Source: Onthophagus taurus
Lineage: Eukaryota; Arthropoda; Insecta; Coleoptera; Scarabaeidae
NCBI RefSeq assembly: GCF_036711975.1
Contig: NC_091976.1
Location: forward strand, 18,538,001 to 18,602,000
Length of the DNA stretch: 64,000 nucleotides
Reading direction: 5' to 3'
This document shows positions 45,301 to 57,408 of this stretch, piece by piece (within the stretch, counting starts at the first letter, position 1; the number at the start of each line of letters is the position of its first letter). Under the pieces are notes generated by a model that was not told the DNA's origin, ran no database searches, and worked only from the letters and a program-made list of their open reading frames with translations. Position numbers and translations under genes: made by a program.

Positions 45301-48300
45301 AACTTTCCAATCATAGGCAGAGGACTGCCAGTCTGCATTTACCAACAGAAACGATCGCCGGGCAAAAGATGGCGTTAATTAGAAATTATTAAATTTAAAA
45401 TTTGTTATCCAACATTCTATTATTTACTTTTTCGTATTAAATCCATATAAAATATATTTGTATCATAAACTCAGATACTTGTGGTACAATTAAAACTAGA
45501 ACTATTACTGCCATTAGAACTAATAGTAAAACAAGAAACATTCGTGTTTGGCTGTCTTACAAGACGCACAGCTAAATCCGAATGTTTCTAGTTTCAGGTC
45601 TAATGTTAGTTCTAGCGACAGTGCTAGTTAACATTAGATAGCGCTAGGTTGTATATTTGTATTGAACTAAAACTAACACAAGACCTAGAACTAGAATCAT
45701 TCGGATTTAGCCGTCTTGAGAGACGTGCGGCTCAATCCGAGTGTTTCTAGTTCTCAGTCTAGTGTTAGTTCTAGTTTTACACTATCACTAAAACTAACAC
45801 AAGACGTAGAACTAGAATCATTCGGATTTAGCCGTCTTGAGAGACGTGCGGCTCAATCCGAGTGTTTCTAGTTCTCAGTCTAGTGTTAGTTCTAGTTTTA
45901 CACTATCACTAAAACTAACACAAGACGTAGAACTAGAAACATTCTGATTAGCCATGCGTCTCTTAAGACGACTAAACCCGAATGATTCTAGATCTAGTGT
46001 TAGTTCTGTTTTTGTGTTAGTACTGTCACTAAAACTAAATCTAGAACTAGAATCATTCAGGTTTAGCCGTGCTTCTCTTAAGACGGCTAAACCCGAATGT
46101 TTCTAGGTCTAGTGTTAGTTCTAATGCTAGTGCCAACTCTCTAGTTTTAGTACTTATTCAGCGCTAGGTTGTTGTATATTTTTATTGATCTAACACTTGA
46201 CCATTCGGTTTTAGCCGAATGCGTCTGAAGATCGCATGGCAAATGCTATGATTCTATTTCTATGCTTTTTTTCTAGTTTTAATTGTTATTTAGCGCTAGA
46301 TGTCGCTAACAAGACTTCTTGCTTCTCTTGGTAGATGATTAATTCATTGCAAGTCAAGAGTGGATTAAGAACCTCGAACACTCACAAATCTCTGGAACAT
46401 GATGAAACCGGGGATTTCTTATTAAGGATTTTTAAGACAATCTTACACTACATCCTCGTCAACTGAAAGAAACTAATGTCAAAATCGGGCCTATTTGGCC
46501 CAACCCAATCCGTGAACAATGATTGAGGCAAACAAAGAACGGGACACTGTTTTATACTTGAAGGTGCTAACTTTTTGGTTTATATTTAATCACTTCATAT
46601 TCAAGAATGAAGACCACTTTGTTAAGTACAGAAACTCTACTAACACGTCACTGTTATAGAATAATTGTTAGATAGGCAGCTCTTGATTTCTAATGGTTAT
46701 ATAACCAAACGTACAATAGCATGAACCAGCCGCGAATATCATGAAGAACTAACATTAAAAAATAACATTACGTGATTATTATGGACTTATTGTTACTATG
46801 TTAGCAGAATATCTGAAGTGTTATGCGATGATGTTAAGTTCGATTGATGAATTGTTTGGTGGTTTGTGAGAGTTGTATCTAAAAGCTAATAGTGGTGATC
46901 CTTCAGCTAAAATGGAAAACATACGATGGGGTACTGCTACATCTCAATTTATTATATGCCATAAGATAATTGCTTCTCCCAACATGGCGATCTTTATATT
47001 TTTTTGCTAAATAGCCAGCTGTATACTAAATTTGAAGAATCAGTTGAGTAATAGTAGTTTCACACTTGACCAGTTGATATTACAACTCCCCAGCTAAATT
47101 AAGTGGAATGCATAACAAAGACTACATGATGCTGATTGATTAAGCTGAGGTTGCTTGTGGCCGAGGCTCTATAACTAATACTTATATTAACAGAAAACTG
47201 GTATGGAACAATACAACGCCTCGGTTAATAAGCTGAAAATCGTACATTTCATTCTATTAGGCCGAGGCGCTACTTTTAATACCATATCAACACAAGACTG
47301 ACATCAAACAACACCTTTTAAAACTTCTAAAAGCAACAATCTCTTAATCAGCGTGGTATGACGTATTAGATGACAGAAGAACGAAGGATTTACCAGTCCT
47401 TGTAAATTCTACCATCCTTGTTTTATACCCAATTTTAAGTCTTCAATCGACAAAGACTTAAAAATCGAGGACTGTGAAGTTAGTTTTATTTGCGAGTGTT
47501 CTTTGGTTATCCGCGATATCGGTGTTTGTGGTTCCTACTTTTATGGATAAGTTTCCGAAAAATCTAAAGAGTTCTAAAGAAACATTTCCAGTGAAGGTAA
47601 AAGAGTATAAACAACATGCATCAACTCAACCTCAACAAGAGGTGGTAGTTGGGTTCGGTTGGTATTTGATACAAATAAAGTATTCCAGAAAAATGAAGAT
47701 TGGGGTGCTTTTATCGTACACTATACAAACACCAAGAGGAGCTAAACCAACCGATCCTCCCATTGTGGTGTGCAAGATACACATGACAGAATTGATTAAT
47801 TACTATAACACAAGGTGTGTTACATAACTACACAATATCCGAATTGCACGCCATTTCGGTTGTCATACTTCAATTGGCCAATAATTATAGCAATTAGATT
47901 AAAAATAGAGAGAGATAGGTGGTGAAAGCTTGATCATCAAGCGATCTTGGTTACATTTTGTGCGGATACTGTATGCTTTTACCTGATTAAGCCTACAATA
48001 TTAGATAATACATTGCAGCACCTTCATCTTTAACTTTAGCCTAACTAAAACAGATGAAGTATCATGCCGCTTCATTAATTAGGGGCAATATATTTTTGTT
48101 TAGTTAAGGTGAGGTTGCTTTGATTAAAGCAACATTAATACCAGATTAGACAACATATATTGTAGCATCTTGACCTCAAACATGTTCAGCTTAAATTAGG
48201 ACAAAAATGTGTAATGCATAAATTGACATAAGAAGTGCGCCACATGCTGCTCATATCAGTCCTGTGGAGTTATGTTATGGAAGGCAAATTAAATCTCCAT

Positions 48301-51300
48301 TAAGTATGTAGAAAGACTTACGGAAGAAATTGTAATCTGCAGCAATACGAGAAATTATAGACGAAAAAATAGATAAAAATGTTGACTTACAATTAGCTGT
48401 AATTAAATCAAGTGACAGTCCATATTCTTCGCCAATGATTATAATGGAAATAGAAGGCAAAGTACCAAGACCAGTAGGTGTAGTAACGCAAAATATTTAA
48501 GTCAGTAAGTAAGTTATTGGCAAATTGGAATGACTGATTTCATCAAAGAGTATTTGAACTAGTAACATTGCTCAATCTGCTCCTTTTTCCAAAGATTAAT
48601 GAATAAAATTTTGGAAGGTTATAATAAATTTGCCAAAACTTATTTTTATGATATAGCAGTAAATTCAATGACATGGATAAATCATTTGCAGCATTTGCTG
48701 TTTGTTTTTATAGCTATGCTTCAGGCTGGTCTTACAAAAAGAATCTTTTTAGACATAACTGGATATTATAACCATTATGATATACCAAATTATGACAGAA
48801 AAAAAGTGCATAATTTTAACCTACCTGGTTTCCTTTAACTTTGATTAACTCCTTTGTACGATCAACTATGAAGAAATATTTATCCTCATCATAATAAGCA
48901 ACATCTCCTGTATGCAACCAACCCTCTTCATCAATAGTTTCAGCTGTCGCTTTTTCATTATTTAAGTATCCTGCCATAATCTAAAACAAAATTATTTTCT
49001 TATTTATTATTATAATTTCTTAGGCTGATTCCATTTGAATTAATGACAATCAATTTGAAATTATTACCTGTGGACCTCTAACCAGTAATTCACCTGATTT
49101 AAGTTCAGGTAATTCTTCACCTGTAACTAAATCGACAATCTTTGCTTCTGTACTAGCTGCCAAAACCCCACAAGTACCAATTTTGGAGGGTGGAGTCAGA
49201 AGAGGCATAAATAAAGTAACTGGTGAACTTTCTGTCATACCATATCCTTAAAACCCACAAAAATATAATTAATCCCATTTTTTTTAATAATAACTAAAAA
49301 TTACCTTGTCTTATAACAACATCATTGCCACATTTTTGCCGGAACTTCTGTAATAATCCTTCAGGTGCAGAAGCTGCTCCTGAAGTAACATTTTTAATCG
49401 ATGATAAATGATCTTTGGTAATAGCCGGATGTGACGCTAAGAATAAAAGCAAAGAAGGCACCACGAATAGGAACGTTGGTCGGAATTCTTCTAAAGCTTT
49501 AATATAATCTTCCGGCGTGAATTTTGGGAGGGTAATTATATGAACTCCTTGAGATAACGTTGTGTTTAAGATACCGTTAAATCCATAAATGTGGAAGAAT
49601 GGTAAAACGGTTAAAGCTTGTTCTTGGACATCTAAAACGTAAAAAAAATAATTAAAAACATTTATTTTGGTTAAAGCAAAATTAATTTTTACCAGGATCT
49701 CTTTCTTCCATAAAAGCCGGATGTTTAATTTGCAATAAATTAGCGATAAGATTATAATGAGACAACATAACCCCTTTTGGCATTCCGGTTGTACCACTGG
49801 AATACGGAAGAATTGCAATTTCTTTTGGATTTATCCCCGGTAGTTCAGCTTGATAATCGGCCATTAATAAATCTTGAAAACCGTGAACATTTTGCGATGC
49901 ATCATCTTCGCCACCGATGCAAATCGTCGATTTATACCCAAGCAAATGTTTTCCTATCGTTGTTGCTACTTCCAAAAATAACGGAATCGTCATTATCATT
50001 TTAACACCAGCATTCTCAAACTGTCTTTTAACTTCATCTAATAACATAATAACAAAGATAATTAATTTAAAATTGTTTTATAATATAATTGTTTTGTATT
50101 AACCTGGGGTATATAATGGATTTACAAACGTGACAGTTAATCCAGCTTCTAAAGCTCCGTGACATGCCACTATGTATTCTGGAATGTTTGGAAGAAGCAA
50201 ACCAACAACGTCTCTTGGTTCCATTCCGCAATGTGCTATTAAACCTTTTGCACATCTTTGAATCATCATTCTCATCATGAAGTAACTGTAAGTTCTTCCT
50301 GATACTGCACATGTCTGAAAAATTATTAAAAAATAATTAAATACAATAGTTCTAGGTTTATTGTTAGTTCTAATGGTAATGTTAGTTCTTGTTTTAGTTG
50401 TTATTCAGTGTTAGATTGTTGTATATTTTTCATTGAAATAAATCTAGAACTAACACTAGAACTAGAAACGTTCGGGTTTAGCCGCACGTCTCTTAAGACG
50501 ACTAAACCCGAATGATTCTAGTTTTAGGTTTAGTGTCAGTTCTAGTCACAGTGCTACTGCAAAAGCAGAACTAACACTAGACCTAGAACTAGAAACATTC
50601 GGGTTTAGCCGCACGTCTCTTAAGACGGCTAAACCCGAATGATTTTAGTTCTAAGTCTAGTTTTAGTTCTAGTGACAATGCTAATGCAAAAGCAGAACTA
50701 ACACTAGACCTAGAACTAGAAACATTCGGATTTAGCCGCACATCTTTTAAGACGGCTAAACTCGAATGATTCTAGGTCTAGTGTTAGTTCTAGTTTTAGT
50801 TGTTATATAGTGCTAGACTGTTGAATATTTTTTGAGCTAAAGCTAGAACTAACATTAGGCTTAGAACTAGAAACATTCGGATTTAGCCGTCTTAAGAGAC
50901 GTACGGCTAAACCCGAATATTTCTAGTTCTAGGTCTAGTGTTAGTTTTAGTGATAAGGTTAGTGATAAGGCTCTAGTTCTAGTTGTTATTCAGAGCTAGA
51001 TTGTTGTATATTTCTATTGAACTAAAACTAGAACTAACGCTTGACCTAGAACTAGAAACATTGGGATTTGAATGTTTCTAGTTCTAGTTCTAGTGTTAGT
51101 TCTAATGCTAGTATTAGTTCTTGTTTTAATTGTGATTCAGCGTTAAATTGTCGTGTATTTTTCATTGAACTAAAAATGATTTATTATTCTACAATAAATA
51201 TAGATTTATTTTTTTTATAAAAATCTATCTAGACAAACATCGAGCCGCAATCATAAATTCATCAACACAGGCAATAAAATTAACCTTTGATCGCAATACA

Positions 51301-54300
51301 TTTCGAAAATTAATTCCTAATACCGAAACCAATCGACTTCGGACGTTGTACGTAAAATCGTATTGATAAAATGAGTTTGATATTGTAAAAATGAAAAGTA
51401 CAAATTAATTATCATCGATCTACGAACGTGGGGGACAATCTGCTTAAGATCATCAAGTAGATATGAATTTTTGAACGTTGTTCTTGTTACAGGTATCTTA
51501 AAATAGAAACTAATTTAAGTTAGGAGTCAAAATAATCTTGTTGAGAATTGTTTTGGTGGAATTGTACTTTTGTACATTTCAATTACTGTTTAGACTCATC
51601 TCGATTAATAAAAGTGTGTTTGCGTCAATTGCAGTACACCGAGTAAAGCAATTGGTGTTAATACGTCTATTAAAACGATAAAAACAAGAATGTAAGATGT
51701 TAATTTTCGGATTCATTTTAGTAATAACAAAATTGTATTAAATATTTTAACATGTGCGAATTATTTTCATCTTGGGGTTAAAGTTCAAAAAAGTTATTCG
51801 GACGTGTGTATATTTATAATTTAGAACACACGTAACTTTATTTTCGTTTCGATGCAGTTTTTTCGTAACTATTTTCGAATCAAAATGCAACTGGTTATAT
51901 TTAAGATCTATTTGGCAACGCTACTTGTTTATTTAATATTATTATTGCAATCTAATGTTGAATAATTTTTTATCTTTTATTTGGTCTGTAAGTGTTTGTC
52001 TCTTCCCTTCGATTTTTTCTTCTGATTATTTTCGATTCTATCGATCGATAAGGGGGCTCGTCCGTATACCTCTCTCGTAATCTTCTGTGTTCAAAAACAT
52101 ATCTCGTTATCAATTAGAACTTCGACCTTTGGATGCATACACATATTCATTTTAATATAGCAATATTACAGCGAGTCGCGATTAAAATCCGGATTTCGTT
52201 ATCTACACGTGGATAAAAAACTAAAATTGCAGTAAATTTTTTTTTGATATGTGTAATGATAAATGAATATTAATTGAGAAAATCATATTAAGCAAAAAAT
52301 TCAACTTTGAACTCTGACGTAAAACAACGTCTGAAACAATTCGTATTATTTGATAAATTTGTAATTTATCTATAATCTTCAATAACGTCAATAAACTAAT
52401 CAGTAGTATATTTTCTAACTCAAACAGTGTAAACCCCTTCAAAAAAATGTTGTAGTTTTGTTGTAGTTATCGTAAACTTTTTGTTAATTTAATCAGTTTT
52501 ATTGACTTTTATCGTTTTATTACGCACGATGAATTTTGTTGACACATTTTTGAATGGAAGGTGTGGTTTGTTTTCAATGTTAGTTTAAAATATTTGAAAT
52601 TAGAACGAATATATTTTTATTTATTAAAACGGAACCAATTTGTACAACTACTTCGTATTGATAGAATTTGTAGAACATTCTCATAACAAGGCTGTAGCAT
52701 AGAACTTTATTTCTTTATTGATTCATGCCAATGTTCTTCTATGAAGAAATTATTGCATCAGTTTATAATCTCAATAGATAATGACATTTCTTTGCGTCAC
52801 GTTAGTAACTGTACAAAATAAATGTTGCTACCAAATTTTGTACTAATACTGGTTTAAGAAAAGATAACAAACCTCAAAAATGATTCTTGCAGTCTTGTAA
52901 AAGCTTCGGAGAAGATTAGCAAGGTTCAAAATGACACATCTCTCTAAAAACTGAAATTCATGAAGCTTTTGGGGAATATACCAAATCTAAACAAAAATTT
53001 CCTGAAACAAGAAAGCTAGTACTTTTGCTCAATTAGTAAGCAATTTTAGTAAGCATAACATTTCTTCCTGTGTATCTTTGAAAATCTATGTGCGTGACCT
53101 AAACGATTAATATTGTACCACTTGGTACATAAGTTGATTCATCTTACTTATTAATATGGTGACTGTCTTAATTTTTCAAGTAATTGTGATTCTATGTCAT
53201 TGAAAATATTAATTTTTGCATCATATTCTTATTGGCGAAGAAATAATATTACAACACAAAACCAAATAATTCCCAATGAACACGATGGGATAATACAAGA
53301 GTGCCGAAGCAGACTTGGAGCTGGATGAATCAAGGTTCAGATTGTGTTGCTCTCGAGATCGCGATCCTGAAATTTGATAGGGATTTTGATCAAGTTGAAT
53401 AAGAAAAATGGAACAAGATCCAATCAGAAGAGCACAGAAAGCACTTATCAAAAGCAATTAGATCTTACTTGTTATGAAAAGTAATAGTACCGAAAAGAAA
53501 CTTTGTATATATTATAATGAGTGAGATTCCTCGTCAACTTAAAGGATTGACATTAAAACAGGCCAAAAAAAGCGGATACATAAGATACAGCGCGATACAC
53601 CTGTATACAATGTATGGTAGGAGAAAACTTGGTAACCTTGATTATCTTGATAAAGGTATAAAAGTACATATTAAGAAAATGACGAAACGAGCCAAAATCT
53701 CCACAAAACCCAAAGTTAAGTGTGAGAAGTTTTTATACCAGCAAAGCAAAGCTCATAGCAATGGTTATGTTGTACACGGTATCTGCATTGAGCATTACAG
53801 TAACATAATGGTAATTTTTGCATAAAGTGTACAGCTTGGTGACCTTCGACTTGCTTGTCAACGAAAGACAGGCGAAGAAATAAAGGAATACACAGGTGAA
53901 GCCAGATAAGTGCTTATAGCTAGCTGACTAAACACACTTATACCAAACAAGAATATGGAACGAAGTGCACTAATGAAAAGTAATTTTGAAGAAAAATATA
54001 AGATATAGAATCATGTATTGGCTGATATTTTACTATGACTTGGTATAAATAACTGTTGCTATATAAGCAGGCATAAAAACCTACGGTATCATACCGACGC
54101 TGCCAAGCCAAAACGACATAAACGACATTTACTTGATTTTTCAGGAATCACTAAAAAATTTCATCAGGTCGTATTCAAATAGGCATTTGCGCAATCTTTA
54201 AACCAATATTACGGCGATTGATTGTTTGCAGTTATGTAGCTTTAATTGTTGGATGCTGATTTAAAAATCCTGTTCAACGGTGTACCTAAGTAAAAAGTGA

Positions 54301-57300
54301 CCATTTTGGCGTTTATGCCATTTTGACTTGACACCGTCGATATCTAGCTATATCTAGCTACATAGCCAGAATTCAAAGATTTTAGAAGAAAATTTTAAGA
54401 TACATTGTTGATATAGTTTGGTACATTAGGAACAGCGGCGTCCATAAGGACCTGAAAATTTAAACAATAGACTAAACTATCAGGAAATTTGCCAAGATGT
54501 ATCTAAAATTCTTGTAGGTGTGTCTAAAGTCCTTCAAATCGAGCAGATGTAGATGTAGTTCCATCAGTTACATTTAAATTGTTCATCGGCAAAAAAAAAA
54601 AATGTTTGCCCCATCTAGTACAACGAGTAAAATCAAGTCAGTTCTTTTTCTTTCTACTCTGTCTCATTTCTAGTGACCTATTCTGTTATGTTGTAAGTGT
54701 GTCTACAATCCTTCATATCGACTAGATACAGATGGAGCTCCATCAGTTAGATTTAAATTGCTCCTGTGCAAGAAAAACCTTTTCCCCAGTTACTACAACG
54801 GTTTTCTATCCATTTCTTCTTCTTTCTAGTTTTTCTCATTTCTAGTCGACTAGATATAGATGGAACTCCATCAGTACTCCCACGGATACAATTTTATCCA
54901 AAGGAACTCCCAGTATTGTTCAACCATATTAAACCAATTAGGGTCCAGGTATCAGCTTATTTTAAAATTAGCATTTCAAAGCCTAAATTAACATTTACAC
55001 TAGTGGTGGAACGGATATCCGGCAACTATCCGGTATCCTGCTTATCCGGCCATTTTTTACAATCCGTCCGGATACCGGATAGTTACCAAATATGCAGCTT
55101 TGGCCGGATATTAAAAACCTATTACTAAGTACTTCATCATTCACAGGAATTAGTATCTCTTTTAGGTGTTGGACACTGCAAATAATAATCAAGTTCAACC
55201 GCAATAGGACTTTTTTCTTTGAATACAACTTTATATATATCAGGTTTGTCATTAGCCAACCTCATTGTAACAATCCCAATACGATATATGTATAAAATCT
55301 CTTGTTGCAGTTTCGTCTAATTTTCATCGATAACTTGCAAAATTCGCTATAAAATTAATTTCTTAAAGGATCCTTGTGGAAATATCACCAATTATTAATT
55401 AAAGTATCCTCTTTTTAATGCAACAAGCCGTTTTGACAAATAGCTTTTAGTTTTTGAGAAATAAATTTTTGAAATTGTCAACAATTTTTCGAATTTTGCA
55501 ATTTCGTCCATTAAGTTTTAAAAATTCGTATAAAATCCATTTCTTGGAATATGAGTATGAAAATCTCCTAAAGTGTTAATAAAAGTGCCTTCTTTCCAAT
55601 GAAAAAGCCGTTTTGAAAAATCACATTTAGTTCTTCAGAAATAAATTTTTGAAATTATCGACAATTTATGGAATTTTGCAATTTTCGCCGATTAAGTTTT
55701 AAAAATTCCTATAAAATCCAGTTCTTGGAATATGAGTATGAAAATCTCCCAAAATGTTAATAAAAGTGTCTTCTTTCCAATGAACCAACCCGTTTTGAAA
55801 AATAGCTTTTAGTTTTTGAGAAAACAATATTTGAAGTTTTGATCAATTTTTCAATGTTGCAATTTTCATCGATAACTTGCAAAATTCGCTATAGAATTCA
55901 TTTCTTGAAGGGTTGCTTCGTTAGTTAAATCAGCATTAAAAAAGTTCATGTTGTATCTTGGATCCAAATAAGTTGACATATCTATCACCTTTCTTATTAA
56001 TTTCATTTTTATTCAAATATCGCAATAATGTGACAATGTAGGGTATCACTTCAGAAATGTATCAGAAATTATAACCATAATGGCCGGATAGATAACCGGC
56101 TATCCGGCCGAAGGGGATCCGTCTCTTCGCAAAATCATTATCCGTTGCATCACTAATTTACACTCTTAGTTGAGTTGATGACTTCCTTATTTAATAAAAA
56201 TCTTTCTATTTTTCTACAACTTCATGAAATCTGATCTCGGGTTTTTGAACACCGTTTATATTTCTTCTCGGCTGTTTATTATTCAGTTGTGGTTTAACAT
56301 GAAAAGCTTAAAGGTAAAAGTGCCTCGTGGCGCCTCTGTTTACTTTGATACACATGTTGGAAACCTTGCCTTTCGTGGTCGAAATCAATTTACAAGGATC
56401 GATTTTGATATGGAGTTGTTTGAAATATATTCTATTCTATAATGTAAATACAATTCTATAAAATACTAGGTATCAAGTTTTCTAGGAATGCAACAAATGA
56501 AAAATACGTCAACATGATTATTAATAATAACTGAATATCATCTGCTTAAGGATGATACTTGTTATGTTATCTAATTAATGAATGATTTGAATATGTTGAT
56601 AGAAATTTATTTGGATTGAGTTAAAACAGTTGTGTTTACCTTAGGGTCATTCTAAATCACTAATTAAATCAACAATAAAATACCTCAATAAATTTACAAA
56701 TAATGACCGATTATCGTTCTATTGTTAAACGTGTTTGTGCAAATATTTTGCTATCTAAATGAAAGGAAACCGATGATTACAAATAATTTCCTTTTCCTCG
56801 TGGTACAAAGTACAAATTTCATTCTACACGCTCACCTGGTTAATCTTAATACGAATTTGAGATCAGACTTTGAGGTTTTATTATGGATTAAAAAAGGTGA
56901 TTATCACTAAATATGAATCGTAAAATGAACAATCAGAGATGAGTAATAAATTTTTTGAGTTGTTTTTTTATTCATGTCGATTCAAATAAAAAATAATTAC
57001 ACATTTTTTTCTAAGTAATAAAAGTAATTATTGTTGACCTTTAATTAAATCCTATTATTTTTGTTTGAATGTTAAAACGTGTTTATTTCTTATAGTTTTT
57101 CAAGGTTTTCTAAATATTCTTTATCATAAGTAAATAAGAAAATATTTTTAGATAAAACTTACCGATGCTGGTTGATCGCCCCACTTTTCGTAGTCCTTCC
57201 AAATGTGTTCAACGACATTCTCATTAGGCACTTTCACATTACCTAACGATGTCTGCACGATGTTACTGTTGTATTTCTCCTCAGGTTGATGTTTCAAACT

Positions 57301-57408
57301 GCTGTATTCTCTCCTTCCAAACGCACTACTACACTGAATACTTTCAATACTTTTCAATTTAGACCATTGTAAACTATGATTTTTTAAAACACGCATAAAC
57401 TTGGCCAT
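42309..57408 (-). CDS. Acyl-CoA synthetase of the 4-coumarate-CoA ligase / luciferase family, 579 aa, 7 exons
   Basis: Exons 57408-57163, 50314-50104, 50037-49693, 49631-49305, 49246-49068, 48980-48825 and 42584-42309 splice to 580 codons. The enzyme activates a carboxylic acid with ATP and joins it to CoA. Motifs: phosphate loop [16 protein letters not shown] (about 231-246), [10 protein letters not shown] (377-386), LHTGD (about 458-462), [12 protein letters not shown] (about 475-486) and the C-terminal [13 protein letters not shown] with the catalytic Lys at about 569. The first 37 residues are basic and hydroxylated without acids until later, like a mitochondrial presequence, and there is no C-terminal SKL, so mitochondria rather than peroxisomes are likely (inference). 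The substrate is unknown. Introns 1 (6.8 kb) and 6 (6.2 kb) carry repeats, and intron 6 hosts PPP4R2. Confidence 0.94.
43106..44932 (+). CDS. PPP4R2: PPP4R2: protein phosphatase 4 regulatory subunit 2, 535 aa, 2 exons
   Basis: Exons 43106-43520 and 43740-44932 join at a split Gly codon (phase 1) and give 535 residues. The N-terminal 140 residues match the PPP4R2 family: [53 protein letters not shown] and [15 protein letters not shown]. The remainder is an acidic, Ser/Thr/Glu-rich disordered tail, including a run of LEETN repeats at about residues 393-425, as usual for the family in kind though not in sequence. The protein targets PP4 phosphatase, with roles in DNA-damage and splicing-related dephosphorylation (family knowledge). 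The whole gene is inside intron 6 of the synthetase on the opposite strand. AATAAA at 45165 fits the poly(A) site. Confidence 0.95.
45165..45170 (+). terminator. PPP4R2 polyadenylation signal
   Basis: AATAAA (within GCAATAAAGTCC), about 230 bases after the stop codon. It is the best candidate signal for the transcript end. Confidence 0.6.
45483..46260. repeat. Array 1 of palindromic CTAG-rich repeats
   Basis: About six inverted-repeat units. Each has the form arm (CTAAAACTAACAC..CTAGAACTAGAA), core (CATTCGG(G/A)TTTAGCCG), central loop, then core and arm in reverse complement. Two neighbouring units are almost identical with a period of 121 bases (unit starts 45667, 45788, 45909). The loop reads GTCTTGAGAGACGTGC in some units and TGCGTCTCTTAAGACG in others, that is, in both orientations. 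A linker with TTATTCAGCGCTAGGTTG, followed by TTGTATATTTTTATTG, recurs in array 2. It lies in intron 6 of the synthetase. Confidence 0.85.
46261..47129. other. Intron sequence, nothing recognised
   Basis: AT-rich, no exon or domain recognised. Confidence 0.35.
47130..47310. repeat. Dispersed repeat related to 36205-36520
   Basis: Carries GGTTGCTTGTGGCCGAGGCTC, GCCTCGGTTAATAAG and TAGGCCGAGGCGC words spaced about 55-70 bases apart, matching the CTTGCGG..GAGGCTC core family. Confidence 0.5.
47311..48229. other. Intron sequence with an unexplained open frame
   Basis: 47474-47827 is open on the plus strand and would begin with a hydrophobic stretch ([15 protein letters not shown]), but it starts at GTG with a stop four codons earlier and has no ATG before residue 24. 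I see no splice acceptor that rescues it. It may be an exon of an unseen gene or chance. Confidence 0.3.
48230..48840 (+). mobile_element. Fossil of a Gypsy-like LTR retrotransposon
   Basis: Two pieces of polyprotein-like sequence are recognisable: an integrase-type [15 protein letters not shown] region at about 48255-48300 and a reverse-transcriptase-type [28 protein letters not shown] region at 48619-48740. They lie in the wrong order for one intact element. No terminal repeats are visible. It is a short, old, broken remnant with several breaks. Confidence 0.55.
50342..51180. repeat. Array 2 of palindromic CTAG-rich repeats
   Basis: About five inverted-repeat units of the same family as array 1 (arms AACTAACACTAGACCTAGAA, core ACATTCGGGTTTAGCCGCAC). 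Loops occur as CACGTCTCTTAAGACG in three units and as GTCTTAAGAGACGTAC in another. Linkers with TTATTCAG(T/C/A)G(C/T)TAGATTG and TTGTATATTTTTCATTG match array 1. It lies in intron 1 of the synthetase, 28 bases from the exon 2 acceptor. Confidence 0.85.
51181..53516. other. Synthetase intron 1, nothing recognised
   Basis: AT-rich intron sequence without coding exon or known repeat. Confidence 0.4.
53517..53825 (+). CDS. Unrecognised 102-codon open frame in synthetase intron 1
   Basis: An ATG-started frame encodes a Lys-rich basic peptide ([48 protein letters not shown]) with two Cys near the end. The composition is protein-like rather than random, but I recognise no family, see no promoter or poly(A) signal, and it is antisense inside an intron. 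It could be a fragment of an unknown mobile element. Confidence 0.25.
   Translation: MSEIPRQLKGLTLKQAKKSGYIRYSAIHLYTMYGRRKLGNLDYLDKGIKVHIKKMTKRAKISTKPKVKCEKFLYQQSKAHSNGYVVHGICIEHYSNIMVIFA
53826..54511. other. Synthetase intron 1, nothing recognised
   Basis: AT-rich sequence with a short ATATCTAGCTATATCTAGCTA direct repeat at about 54339-54360. Confidence 0.35.
54512..54880. repeat. Short tandem duplication, period 179
   Basis: Units start TTGTAGGTGTGTCTAAAGTC (54512) and TTGTAAGTGTGTCTACAATC (54691). A third partial piece, TCGACTAGATATAGATGGAA, lies at about 54844. Each contains a GATGGA(A/G)CTCCATCAG-type word. Confidence 0.6.
55001..56155 (-). mobile_element. hAT element copy 2, complete ends, with internal satellite
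   Basis: 1155 bases with 17-base terminal repeats (TAGTGGTGGAACGGATA and the complement of TATCCGTTGCATCACTA) and a perfect 8-bp target duplication ATTTACAC (54993-55000 and 56156-56163), the hallmark of hAT transposition. Read on the minus strand it has a transposase remnant with the LDPRYK-type segment near 55970-55930, then about one and a half satellite dimers, then a C-terminal remnant at about 55320-55110. It cannot encode a transposase and must have moved with help from a related element. Confidence 0.85.
56164..57162. other. Start of synthetase intron 1, nothing recognised
   Basis: AT-rich intron sequence next to the exon 1 donor. The open frames seen have no family. Confidence 0.4.

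Noticed and set aside
45483-46260. Palindromic units as a tRNA or rRNA cluster
   Set aside because: Arms and loops do not form a cloverleaf; no anticodon arm or TTCGA box; the core is a simple hairpin.
47474-47827. Possible small secreted protein gene with a hydrophobic start
   Set aside because: The frame starts at GTG just after an in-frame stop; no ATG lies before the hydrophobic stretch and no acceptor was found. Mentioned only as an open question.
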